From Lutraria lutraria (lineage: Eukaryota; Mollusca; Bivalvia; Venerida; Mactridae): a stretch of DNA of 64,000 nucleotides. The notes under the pieces were generated by a model, which was not told the origin of the DNA, did no database searches, and was given only the letters and a program-made list of their open reading frames with translations. The position numbers and the translations under genes are program-made. The number at the start of each line of letters is the position of its first letter. Position 1 is the first letter of the stretch. Below, piece by piece: positions 48,000-59,160 of this stretch. The stretch covers positions 1,473,029 to 1,537,028 of the forward strand of contig OZ026843.1 of assembly GCA_964023205.1 (NCBI GenBank), given 5' to 3'.

Positions 48000-48146
48000 A
48001 TTGTGTGTAAAATTAATGATACAATGTTTATGTATTTTAATTTTTTGCATATTTATTTGTGCTATATAATTATATTCATCTATTGATAAATATGTAAAAT
48101 GCTCTCCGAATTAGGAGGAATAAAATATTCTATCTATCTTTTTTAT
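48000..48146 (+). repeat. LINE-like 3' tail nested in the pogo-like element
   Basis: Ends GCTCTCCGAATTAGGAGGAA, then TAAAATATTCTATCTATCTT: the same palindrome-plus-AATAAA-plus-TCTA arrangement as at 35829 and 27433. The upstream limit is a guess. Confidence 0.55.
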
Positions 48147-49370
48147 TCTGATTTTAATTTTCATGACATTTAGCATGTACATGTACATATAAAGAAAGTC
48201 AAGGAAAGTGGTTTTGAGAACCTTAAAGTTGGCTATGGCCAGATCAAAAAGCACTAGCTACTGGTGAAATAAATAGCGACGGTGGATTAAATGTGTTGAT
48301 TACAGTGAATGGGCACATGTCGAATGCACAAATGTATCTAATGGATGTATTTATGCTTGTCAGAATTGCGAGTCTGATGTTCATGACTTTAGCTATACTG
48401 ACATGTATGTATCAAGGGTATACATATCCCTGTAATATAGCATCCTTGTTTAAGCCCAACAAATTATGCCATTTATATATCTTAGCACTATTAAAACATC
48501 GTTTTCTTTCTATATTATACTAACATTTTGGTATGATAATGTTGCATTGTGAATTGATTTCACAGGGTCAAATTAATGGATGACAAATTATCAAACAATT
48601 ATGTAATAAAATGTGCAATAAGACTATGCAAAAACGTGACTATTGAAGTTAAAAATAATTCATTTATTAATTTGATTTTGCATGACTTTTACAATTGGTT
48701 ATTTAACACAAGGATAGCACCAGAGACTTACGAATATCACGAATTTGGTTTAGTTTTTAGGTAATGTACTTAGAACATAAATTAACACAGTAATATGAAG
48801 GAAAATACATGTTCCAAAATATTTTGTTTAGATTATAGGAATGTATACATCGTTAATTAATGAAAATCAAGTAACCATGGATTTCTGACACTCATCTTTT
48901 CAAAACCAGATGGTGAAACTTTTTAAAATTCGCTAAAGACATTATACACACAGAGTAGTTAATTTGAGAAAAATTCAGGCGTTGTCCCACTTTAGTTTTT
49001 ATCTTAGTGATAATTTGTTGGTAATAAGCAAAATTCTTCACTAAATCTTAAAGGGGCGGGGTTATATTTGTCATTTTTTCTGCAACATAGTAGTTCCAAA
49101 CATCAAATTTATACTTCGGATTGACTAAATATTGGTTTCTCTGAGACTTATACACATTTTTGCATTTATTGTGTCACAAAAATGGTCATAACTCTCTTAA
49201 CTGATGGTGAAAGTTTTTAAAACTTCACCTGTGAGTGTACTAGTGGATGTACAAAAGAATGGCAATATTTAGAATGCAATCCTGAACACTTCATATTATA
49301 CATCTTTTACCTTAAAGGAACAAAACAAACAAAAAATCCCGTATGAATGAAATAACTGTCATTCGTATCA
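48147..49370. other. Interior of the pogo-like element, unrecognised
   Basis: Short plus-strand frames (48293-48523, 48576-48764) have no recognisable transposase motif. Confidence 0.4.
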
Positions 49371-49618
49371 AGTAGCCCCACACTATGTACCAACTAGCCC
49401 CGAGTACGGGGTTTGTTGATACACTTACATGACCATTAAAATTGTTCGATAAATTCGTTACCTCTTGTTCTATGTGCTAAATTAGCATTTGTTTAAAAAA
49501 AGCTCACGTTATACTCTCAGAAGTGTATCACTTATTTTCCATACTTTCTAAAGAAGAAGAAAAAATACGAAAAATGTAAAAAATGTAACAACTAGCCCCG
49601 GTCTGGTCTCCCCTACTG

Positions 49619-51254
49619 TATGATCGCTGATATACAGAATATATAAGTGATGACATAGTAAACACGTATTATACATACATGATACACTGATAATGGATAC
49701 CAGGCAGGTACATATATTAATAAAGAAATGATTGTTTTAAATGAGCTTTTTTATTTCGCATATTTCTACCGTAATAGCAAATTATTCCCCAATTCACACT
49801 TGTCAAAACTTTACAGAGAGTACTTTTCTTGTAAATCGAATAAAAACAAAATGAATACGTGAATCAAATTGTCATCAAGTTAGCATACGACGGCAGAAGA
49901 ACTATTTTCTAATACAACAGTGTCTCGTCTGCGATAGTTAAATCAGCTAGATCTATTTGAATATTAGTGAATGAACTCTTGCCTAATGGGACGGAATCAC
50001 ATTAAAGAACGATAGTAAATGATACGTCTTCCATTTTGTCAATTTGTAAATCACATATTATTTTCTAGACGTTTACACGTTTTAGTCTGCCGTAATGATG
50101 AAAAATACATAATTGTAGGTGTACTTTTACTTGGATTAAACAGGACCGCAGTAAACATTCGTTTTTCGTTTAGATTTGATGAAATTATGCCTTGACATTA
50201 GTTGGAACAATATGTAGATTCCATGAAATTATTTTTTTCAAACAAGGATGATAATACCTTATAAAGACTAAAGTATCAAATTTGTCATATTAACATGTAT
50301 ATCGATGTCCTCACCTGGAAATGCCGAAACGTACAAAATCTAAACTTTTCAAGATAACAAAACAAATGTTCTAAAAGATAAAGGCAAAAGTCTTTCGTCA
50401 CAAATCTAGTTTCAAAATAGATACAATTTGTACAGAAATTTGGTCTAAATATGACTGTCTTAATATTATCAAGTAACGAACAGCCTGCATGTTAGGGATT
50501 TACTTACACGTATGGATGTTCGGAATTTTTAAGATCTGGTCAGAAAAAAAACTGAAACAAAAATCCCGAACATACAAAAAGCCAAACCTTCCGAAGAAGC
50601 AAAACGTATAAACAAACAGTATTTCCCGTTCTAATAACTCTAATAATGCAAATAACTTCTGTATAAATAATGAAACAAAGAAGCATAGAATTTCTTGGTG
50701 TTCCGCCATTTTTCTATTTGATAAGCAATGCAATAAAATGGCGCAGCTGCGAAGTGTGTAGGTTCGGACTTTTTCTACCTCCTTATTCTGGCCAATTGAA
50801 ATACGGCATTTTGTCATGTAGCATTTTGATCTTTTCCCATTGGCTATATTGTTCGGTAATTTCAGAAATTGTGCGGAATTCAGAACTAAATCAATATCCG
50901 CAAAAACATCAAAATTGTAGAAAGTGCATGTTCGGCATTTGCAAGCGAGACCATCGATATGCTATTTTACCACACTACGTAATGAATATTTATTCATTCG
51001 GGATTTATCGCATTTTAACATCAGTAATGCATTGAAGTTAAAGTGCATACTGAAATAAAGCGTTCAACATCCGATTTATAAAAAAGTTGATAAACTGACA
51101 TCAAGAATATGAAATTACAAATAAAACCACAATAATTCGTCAATTATTGTACACATATTTAGCATTCAATGATTTGGAATGAAATGCTTGTTTTATAACA
51201 TAAAGCTGCAAGGAAAATTAATCAGCGTAATTGCTCGATGAATATCTTCAAGAA
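49619..51254. other. No gene supported
   Basis: Two overlapping antiparallel frames, 50500-50817 (minus, 105 codons) and 50670-51035 (plus, 121 codons), are the longest non-repeat frames around. Neither has a motif I recognise, and their overlap makes it unlikely that both are real. Confidence 0.4.
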
Positions 51255-51634
51255 TGGAATACGATCTGTTGCGTATTGTGACGATCCAATACGATCTAAT
51301 ATGACGATCCAATACGATCTGATGCGACGATCCAATACGATCTAATGTGACGATCCAATACGATATGATGCGGCGATCCAATACGATCTAATGTGACGAT
51401 CCAATACGATCTGATGCGACGATCCAATACGATCTGATGCGACGATCCAATACGATCTGATGCGACGATCCAATACGATCTGATGCGACGATCCAATACG
51501 ATCTAATGTGACGATCCAATACGATCTGATGCGACGATCCAATACGATCTGATGCGACGATCCAATACGATCTGATGCGACGATCCAATACGATCTGATG
51601 CGACGATCCAATACGATCTGATGCGACGATCCCA
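51255..51634. repeat. Minisatellite, 23 bp unit, about 16 copies
   Basis: The unit is GACGATCCAATACGATCTGA plus TGC, repeated at 23 bp steps. Variants are ACGATCTAATGTG and ACGATATGATGCG. Because 23 is not a multiple of three, three units (69 bp) encode a 23-residue period in every frame, producing the 62-136-codon minus-strand frames. These are repeat artefacts. Confidence 0.95.
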
Positions 51635-52366
51635 ATTGAACTGATCGTATTAATCGTATTCTACGATTTACACATGTCACGACTGACCTCAAGATCTGAT
51701 AAGCTCTGATAGGACCAACACGATTGGTCCACGATGAAGACATCGTTTTCAATCATGATGCGAATCGTGATAGTGGAGACTGGAGACATAGCATTGACCT
51801 TGTTTCTTTCTTAACTCTCTACCCATATTTGCTCTAAAATAAGTCGTGTAAATGGTACATGTACATATTTTTCTGCATGAATATCTATCTAATATAGGGC
51901 AGTTTATAAATGTTAAAGCGTGATTAGAATTTTTTTTGTTAAAATAATCGATTGCTCCATAGGTCACTAGTTCAAACTTATGAAGAAATTAAATATATTT
52001 GTCCATAATGTGTATTGTGCGATTTTGTTAAACTGTCAGCGCTGCATAATAAGTAACACGTGAAAGAAAGTAACAGTTTTATTAAAAAACTGTTCAAATG
52101 TATGTTACTCAAGTATCTTCAGTAACATAGTAAATTGTGAATAATATCAATTATTCGGATATTCAAACACGATTTATGATTTAATACAATTCACAATAAT
52201 GGTGAATGACATCAAAGACAATGTTCAATGCACACTCTGTAATAACAAATCATATAATGAGCCTTTAAAAGTCGCAGATTAAATACAGCATGAAATGCGT
52301 GCCAGTTTTCAAACTAGGAATTGCGAACCAGAAAAGAACATGCAGTTTAACATATTGATAGGCATA
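51635..52366. other. No gene recognised
   Basis: Unassigned sequence up to the mariner terminus; it ends in TA at 52365-52366. Confidence 0.4.
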
Positions 52367-53403
52367 CGAGGGATGTTCGATATGTAATGTGTATTGTACT
52401 ATAGCACGAAAACAGTTTGCACGATTTCAGTAATATTGATACGTCTGGAGAGCTCAATTCAATACCTTTACAAAGGTATATAAATGAACATTTAGTTCAA
52501 TACAAAATTGTCAAAAATCTTTATTTGAAGAGAGCCACTCGTTGACCACTGTTAAAAAATGGTTGGAAAGCATGTTGAGAATGTTTAAGAAATTTGAGCT
52601 TACATAAAACTTCGTAGAAAACTCAGTCATTCATTGAGGCAAATTTTTAACTAAATAGGGGAAGTTTATGGGTTCCTTTAGGTATCTTATGTGACAGGTG
52701 GTAGTTGGGAAAAGAGATTTGTTACTTGCACTGAGACAGTTAAAGATTCTGCAAAATCAGGACGACTGCAACAGGATTAACTAATGTCTCCAAAGTCAGG
52801 GAAATGATTGAAAGGGATGGCAGATATAAGATTGGCGATGTTGCCAAAACTGTTGGCATTTCACTATCGAGAGTAAATTTTATTCTGAAGAGTATTTTTG
52901 AAGTACGAAATATTAATGCCATACTAATACCCCCTCTATTGACAGATGACCAGAAAGGGTACGCGTACAAACGGCAAAACAATTGCTCAAAAAGTTTCCA
53001 TATTCGAACTATAGACAATTTGCAAACATTAATACTAGTAATGAAACTTGGGTTCATTATATCAAGACAGTTAGGAAAACTGAAAACAAGATATGGCTTA
53101 TCAAATGCAGTTAACGGCCTGTAGTTGTCAAAAGGGCAATGAGCAAAGAAGGCCATCCATGCCATATTTTTCTCATGCGAAAGAATACCCAAACAAGTTT
53201 CTATACCTAATGGCAAACGTGGCACAGGTCGGTATTACCGTGATGTTGTACTTAAAAAGCTTTTCAGAAATGTATTCACAAACTGAAGTTTTGTATTTCT
53301 AACCACGGGAAATACTTTGAGAGGATGGCAAGTTATTTTGACCATTAAAGTCGTTTCTTTTTAAAATATTACACAATACATATTACTTTTCGAACAACCC
53401 TCG
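52367..53403 (+). mobile_element. Mariner element, internally deleted, TA flanks
   Basis: The left end is CGAGGGATGTTCGATATGTA. The right end, reverse-complemented, is CGAGGGTTGTTCGAAAAGTA. TA lies on both sides (52365-52366 and 53404-53405). The span is 1,037 bp, against about 1.3 kb for a typical complete mariner. It contains a transposase relic in the plus orientation. Confidence 0.9.
52600..53330 (+). pseudogene. Mariner transposase pseudogene
   Basis: Pieces of a mariner transposase follow in order across changing frames. LRRKLSHSLRQIFN and IGEVYG (first helix-turn-helix) come first, then ETVKDSAKSGR (linker) and EMIERDGRYKIGDVAKTVGI with SLSRVNFIL (second helix-turn-helix, 52802-52890). 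NETWVHYI (~53035) sits where the first catalytic Asp should be, with Asp replaced by Asn. Then come HAIFFSCERIPKQVS and GTGRYYRDVVLKK (~53217-53260). The sequence jumps from there to the C-terminal KLKFCISNHGKYFERM, losing the region that holds the second and third catalytic Asp residues. It cannot catalyse transposition. The protein acts on the element's ends in the nucleus (family knowledge). Confidence 0.9.
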
Positions 53404-53569
53404 TATGTGTCCATGTTGTTTAAAGAAAAGAAATGATCAAAAGAATCATTTGTTTTTTAAGTTATACCATCTTGAATAAAGCTGATTGGAACTGTTCTGA
53501 GTGTAACATTTTGCATTTAGGCCACACCAATTTAATAACTTGTTCATCGGATTTTTTTTCTGAAAAGAG

Positions 53570-53642
53570 CAAGCGAGCGAGCGAAATATTTTTATTAATA
53601 ATATTTTTTACTTTTCCAATTTGACCGAGCGAGCGAGCGAAA
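53570..53642. repeat. (GAGC)n microsatellite pair
   Basis: GCAAGCGAGCGAGCGAAATA at about 53569 and GACCGAGCGAGCGAGCGAAA at about 53624 flank a short AT-rich stretch. Direct orientation. Confidence 0.8.
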
Positions 53643-53866
53643 AAATAATTTTAATATTTTTTTTTATTTTCCTTCTTTCAAAACAAGTGAAACAAATCTA
53701 AAAAGCTTTTCTATTTCAAACAAGCATGTGATCAAGCAAATATAGAATCTGTATTTTTATTAGTTTCAATAACCCTTAGGTTTACCAGTGAAAACACTTT
53801 TAATGTCTTTATTCTATTCTTTTTTTTATATGAAAATTGATAAATCACCCATAAAGAAACATGTCC

Positions 53867-54222
53867 GTGAAGTTGGCAGCCCAGCAGCCTAGCAGCCCAG
53901 CAGCGTGAAGTTGGCAGCACAGCAGCCTAGCAGCCCAGCAGCGTGAAGTTAACAGCCCAGCAGCCTAGCAGCCCAGCAGCGTGAAGTTGGCAGCGTAGCA
54001 GCCCAGCAGCGTGAAGTTAGCAGTCCAGCAGCGTGAAGTTAGCAGCCTAGCAGCCCAGCAGCGTGAAGTTAGCAGCCTAGCAGCCCAGCAGCGTGAAGTT
54101 AGCAGCCTAGCAGCCCAGCAGCGTGAAGTTAGCAGCCTAGCAGCCCAGCAGCGTGAAGTTAGCAGCCCAGCAGCCTAACAGCCAGGCAGCGTGAAGTTAG
54201 CAGCCCAGCAGCTTAGCAGCCT
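53867..54222. repeat. Hierarchical minisatellite, units of 22, 30 and 38 bp
   Basis: GTGAAGTT occurs at 53867, 53905, 53943, 53981, 54011, 54033, 54063, 54093, 54123, 54153 and 54191. Spacings are 38, 38, 38, 30, 22, 30, 30, 30, 30 and 38 bp, so units differ by whole 8 bp steps. The 8 bp subrepeat is CAGCCTAG / CAGCCCAG. The tract is GC-rich against an AT-rich background. Confidence 0.95.
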
Positions 54223-54984
54223 AATATATTTCTACAGTTAAACTGCACAACAAATTATGCAAAAACTTAAAAACGCATGAAGTGATAACATTATGTTGCT
54301 GTCATTGAATACTATGATAACAAACATATTAATTTACACATTTATCATAGAATAAAAAAAATATAGAACTGGAAATTTATTTTCTGTTTTATAATAAGAA
54401 TGTATGAATTTTGTTTTTTTCATTTCCAATTACATTATTCTTATGAGTATAAAAATAGTTTTTAGCAAAATAAAGACATTGAAAAAAGCCCGCGCCATTT
54501 TGTTTACAGTTACTTTGCGTTACGTAAGTAACAACATTTGTTGTTGATTTTCAAACTCGCGTCCACTACAGACGTCATCGACAACGAAATCCGTGAAAAG
54601 TACGGAATCGTACGGGTTTTTTAGACTATCGCTATGAAAACGATTTATTTCCCTTGTTTCACACTCAGTGACATTTCTTCTCCGGTAAAAAAATATATTC
54701 AATTTGTCAGTATTGTTTTGTCACGGATAAAATGGACCGATCTTTGCACCAATGTATAAGACACAATAGATTTTCAGACACGATTTTCGATTAAAAAACA
54801 TTCATGTTAAAAACGAGTGAAAAATCGTGCGAAGAGGTAATACTGTACCGTAATGGAATATTGTAGTCATAACAAGAACAGCTATAACAAAACGTTATAG
54901 TTAGACGAATTACAAGAAGCATTGGTTTAAGTTTTTTGGATGAAATTGCTTTAGGATCGTTGAATGTCCGTCGTACGTCCACAA
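54223..54984. other. No gene recognised
   Basis: Short minus-strand frames at 54520 and 54791 have no motif. Confidence 0.4.
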
Positions 54985-55470
54985 TTAGTTTGTTTACACT
55001 CTATCAACCGCATCTCTTAACGAATCGTGATTAAACTTGCTCACAATGTATATGGCCACAATGTCTCGGCTAAGTTCGATTATGGGCCAAATCAGACAAT
55101 AACTTCTAGAGTTATGGCCCTTGAATTACAAAATTTGCTATATTTAGCTTGTTTACACTCTAGCGCCTTCATTTATTCACCAATCCTAATAATATTTTCA
55201 GTAAATGTGTATAACCAAAAGATCTTGAACAAGTTGGACCAGAACTTCAAGAGTTATGGGCCCTTGACTTAGAAAATTTGCTATATTTGAGTTTGTTTAC
55301 ACTCTAGCGCATTCATTTATGCACCAATCCTAATCATATTTTCAGTAAATGTGTATGACCTTATGGTTTTGGACAAGTTTAGTTATGGGTGGAATCGGAT
55401 CACAACTTCAAGAGTTATGGGCCCTTGGATTAGAAAATTTGCGACGTTTTAGCTTGTTTAACAGTATTAT
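54985..55470. repeat. Satellite-like tandem repeat, 144-160 bp unit, three copies
   Basis: GTTTACACTCTA(G/T)C begins at 54992, 55151 and 55295, with a diverged start at 55455. Each unit continues with TCACCAATCCTAAT-type sequence, TTTTCAGTAAATGTGTAT, GAGTTATGGGCCCTTG and AAAATTTGCTATATTT. The GAGTTATGGCCCTT motif links it to the dispersed repeats at 18463 and 23935. The 81-codon frame at 55027 lies in it and is not a gene. Confidence 0.85.
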
Positions 55471-55587
55471 ACCTTCATTGTTGGTTTTGATCTCAAAATC
55501 TACGTAAAAATGAGTTTTACGAGAAGGAAACTATATTACCTGGTCATTAATTATTGGCCTTTGTTGATCGTCTACTTTATTCATTCC

Positions 55588-55695
55588 TCCATTATGGAGA
55601 GTATAACATATTTACAAGTTAAAGATAATACACATATTTTGACAATCATGAGTATTTGACAAATGAATACATTCATGTATATAGTTCACATGTAC
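55588..55695 (-). repeat. LINE-like 3' tail, copy 2 (inverse of 27433-27548)
   Basis: The reverse complement matches 27433-27536 with scattered differences and ends in the same CTCCATAATGGAGGA. Confidence 0.7.
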
Positions 55696-57210
55696 ATGGT
55701 ATTACCATAACATACATCAATGGAATAAAGTACATCCTAAATACTACCAAATCCACCATAGTCTGATATGACACAACCAAATTAAACTTACATCTAATGA
55801 TGTTCCCGATATTATGCCACGTTAACATCATAGAACGATGCCTACATTACTTACTTGCGTTTCAACAACAGAGCAGACGAACAGATTCAGTCAAACATGA
55901 CTGATAACGCGACGAATAGCCAGTCCAATGATTGACCAATCAAAATGACCGAAATCACCATTAGCCAATCAAATGGCCAGGATTAGCCAAACTAGTAATA
56001 GACAATACAGTAAGTACTCGCAAACAGCTATAATAAACAAATACTCGTAAGTATAATTCGTCTAAAAAAATACGTGATGCGTCATCAACGATGCATTTCA
56101 TTTCAACATATGCTATTCATTTCCCCTACTTTCTGCCTCATCACTAATGTGTTTCATTGGTGATCTTTCTATAAGGTACTGTCTATATACATATATGTTT
56201 ACCATGAACAAGGTAAAATACCTAAATAAATTATTTAAATCAATCAGGAATTTTTTATTGCATAATAATCATAAATACTTTTATTTGTAACACATTTGAA
56301 TACTTACTCACAATGAAACAAGACTACTGGTACTTTAGGTATAGTTCAACTATCGGAAACTTCAGGTTTTTGTATTAAGAGACCGTTGTATTAAGAGACC
56401 ACTTTTGGTCTTTTCCTTGGGCGGTCGATTGACTGTATTACTAAAGTTCCTCTTCATTATAGCACTGTTTTACCGTAATAGAAACTTACATAATTATGTA
56501 AAAAAAGTATGAAGTTTTCCCTTTTCTATGGATACTGACATATTTTCACAGAAAATAAATCACTAAAATAATATGTATTATCACGGCACGAAATAGGAAT
56601 TTAGAATTGATAAAGCTGCAATTTGTTAGTTAAAACTACCATTTATTATTTTGATGTAAATTGATAAATCACCATGTACAACTGGAGAGGACAGTTCCCG
56701 CATTATCGCACAGGCAGAAGTAACGGACCTGTGATGGTAAAATTGCAATAAATTCTACATGAAACAAAATAACTTAACCCATAATAACCTTAAATGAAAA
56801 ATAAAATTGTCCTAAAATTTGACCCCGTTCATGGCATTCAACTGGTATATATACTATAAGAAGGCGTATATCTCTTCGTTTCGGTCAATGAGCACCACTT
56901 TTACAAAACACAAAATGATAAAGCAATACGGACGAATTCTTCAAATCAAAGTTTGCAGCGGTTTCAGGTATATATTTATGCACAAAATAAGACCAAAACT
57001 AAATTCCTAGACTAATCCGTTACTGATAAATCGAAAAAGAAACGCTAGAATTTGACCCGATTTCGTCTGGTCGGAAAAAATGCGGCCACACCAAAAATGG
57101 ACTAATTTCACATACTAATGGAAGATTGTCAGTCGATCGAATGCGAAATTGACCAGTATGTCCTAAAAAGAACAAATAAACACATTAATACAGATACACA
57201 AATTCTTACA
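55696..57210. other. No gene recognised
   Basis: At about 56365-56410 TTTTTGTATTAAGAGACCGT is followed by an echo (TGTATTAAGAGACCACTTTT), a two-copy short direct repeat. The 63-codon frame at 56819 has no motif. Confidence 0.4.
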
Positions 57211-57445
57211 GAAGACGCACACATTCGGGAAATCGGGATTTAACTTTTGAATAGAAATTTCTTTATCGTACACCGCCATATATATCCGCCATATATATAT
57301 ATTGCTATTACATATGTATAAATGTTACTTGATTTCTGATTGGTTAATATTGTTTATAGTCGGTTTTATAGTGACATGGCGGTGTGTGATAAAGACATTT
57401 CTATTCAAAAGTTTAAATCCCGATTTCCTGAATATTTGCGTCTTC
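57211..57445. mobile_element. 235 bp foldback/MITE with ~70 bp arms
   Basis: The left arm (57211-57281) starts GAAGACGCACACATTCGGGA and includes ATCGGGATTTAACTTTTGAA and TACACCGCCAT. The right arm (57375-57445) is its inverse with a few mismatches and one indel, ending in TTTGCGTCTTC. The centre holds GCCATATATA repeats. No clear target duplication. Confidence 0.85.
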
Positions 57446-57967
57446 TGTTCCCAACTGCCGAGTCATGTACTGTGTCTAGAAAAGTCTAGGAAAATGGGCG
57501 AGGCGTGTATTGGTGCTTTACACTGGGTACGATGAAGAACCAGGGGAAATCTATTAGAAAAGAGTTACAGGGAGGCAACAAGTGCCCGCTCCTCCTGTAT
57601 CTTATCTCTACTCTCTTGGGCGGCTCTGAAATAGCGACAGCTGTCGAATTGGCCGATAAACAACAGATATAAAACAAATAACCAAATCACGGCTCACACC
57701 GATATACACAACAACAACAATAAAACATATGTCAAGAAAAAATACATACACGCAGCTATTAACTAGACTCAGTTTCATACAGCGTTTGTAAGACGACGTC
57801 TATAGTCCAGGCTAAACATGGGCCATGTCTTGTAGATGATAAACTTTGTATCCAATAACATTTCTATCACGAACGAGTATTTATGTTTGATGCCTAATGT
57901 TGAATTGTATTTGTTACAAGAAATTATATTGGTCATTCTATTAGCCGTGTTTATTTTTGACAATGTA
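57446..57967. other. No gene recognised
   Basis: Somewhat GC-richer at 57490-57660. A 63-codon minus frame there has no motif. Ends with ATGTA (57963-57967), the target duplication of the next element. Confidence 0.4.
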
Positions 57968-58034
57968 CACTGGGGGCCAACGACGTATCACGAGAGGCGG
58001 TTCGCATCGAAAACATGTGTATGGTATGCAACGA
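57968..58034 (+). repeat. Left terminal inverted repeat (67 bp)
   Basis: Matches the inverse of 60398-60464 at 66 of 67 positions by eye; the difference is G to T within GTATGGTATG. Confidence 0.95.
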
Positions 58035-58839
58035 AATTTTATGTAAATAGTCTCTGGTTTTCTGACCTCCACATGCCATTTTGAAATGTTTGACCTACAG
58101 GGGGACGAAATGTTAGTTTTTTTATTGTCTTGTTAGTTGTTTTTATTAAGTTTGTATTTGCCGTTGTAAAATGCGTTTTCTGTACAATGATTGCGTTGTC
58201 ATTCATCAAATTATGCCAGATTAGTCCGTTATTCTGTGTAAAAAACAGATTTCCTCAAAATTATTGTGACATGAAACCCATTTGTAAAATATTAAGCACT
58301 CATGATACAGGCATCATGTCTGTGAACATAACTTAGCATCTCCCCACCGCTTATCAGATTCAATAGAATGTATACACGGTAATATAACAAGGCCTTTCGC
58401 ACTAGACAAGTGTGTATGGTGTCAACTGAAGTCTCTTTTTGATGTATATGTTACTAACAGAGTGTTTGATGTTTCAGTCTGAAGTCAAATGTGTATATCA
58501 ATTTATATTTTGCAGTTGACAGTTATCTATTTAATTATGTGTGATGGTCTAAAGAGAATAGTTAAAATTCTCAGATGGTCTTATCATTTAATAACTGCAT
58601 TATAATAGATTTAGGCACACATTTATATAATTTACGAGTTTGAACAATTTAGAAATCTGCTGTTATCTAAAAAGTTTTATTGCATTTCTTCGATTCGTTA
58701 ACACCATTGCCCCATTCATTAGTATCCATAGCAATGTTGCACCGTGCTCGTCAATCCAAGCGTGATTTGCACCGAATTCACCAATATCCACCATTTGAAA
58801 AAAGGTGACCCAGTCTTGAAGACGTCTACGGTCATTATG

Positions 58840-59160
58840 CCCCAATCACACCAGAGCACGTCCGCACCACGCTCGCCAAGTTCCTATCACGTCCTGAAAA
58901 TTTTGATGGCCGTGGCAGGGACGGGGTCAAACTCGAAAAGAAATGATGCACTCAGGCTCGCACTACGCCCTTACAACGTCTTTGTCAGGTTCTCACTGCG
59001 TCTATCACGTTGCCAGTAAGTTCATTACACGTGCAGCTTCCCGTTGTCACCATGTCTATTGCGTTAATACTACGCCCAAATTATGTGCTCACTACGTCCA
59101 TGCAGACTGAACTGCGCTCTCCCTAGGTCCTAATAACGTCCTCATTGCATTCACTAGCTC
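58840..59160. repeat. CpG-rich tract of degenerate ~10 bp ACTACGTCC-like repeats
   Basis: Within the transposon, motifs of the type ATCACGTCC, ACTACGCCC, ACAACGTCT, ACTGCGTCT, ATCACGTTG, ACTACGTCC and ATAACGTCC recur at roughly 10-20 bp intervals. This looks like a degraded minisatellite, unusually rich in CpG for this window. The 91-codon plus frame at 58744-59019 overlaps it and has no motif. Confidence 0.5.

Larger units (their letters stand above)
46838..49618 (+). mobile_element. Decayed pogo/Tigger-like DNA transposon, ~2.8 kb
   Basis: The left end GAGTAGGGATAGACCGGGGC, continuing TAGTTGATAC, is mirrored by the right end. The right end reads, reverse-complemented, CAGTAGGGGAGACCAGACCG, then GGGCTAGTTGTTAC. 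A TA follows at 49619-49620. The 17 bp unit ACGGGGCTAGTTGATAC is tandemly repeated just inside the left end (46852-46911). It recurs singly or inverted at about 47245-47305, 49375-49430 and 49588-49600. A relic of a pogo-type DNA-binding domain lies at 47647. No DDE catalytic domain remains that I can see. CAGT ends and the TA flank fit pogo/Tigger (established knowledge). Confidence 0.75.

Noticed and set aside
50500..51035. Antiparallel frames of 105 and 121 codons
   Set aside because: No recognisable motif, mutual overlap, and AT-rich hydrophobic composition typical of chance frames.
51342..51752. 136-codon minus-strand frame with a DRIGSSHQIVLDR-type repeat
   Set aside because: It is produced entirely by the 23 bp minisatellite; equivalent frames exist in other registers, so there is no evidence of selection for protein.
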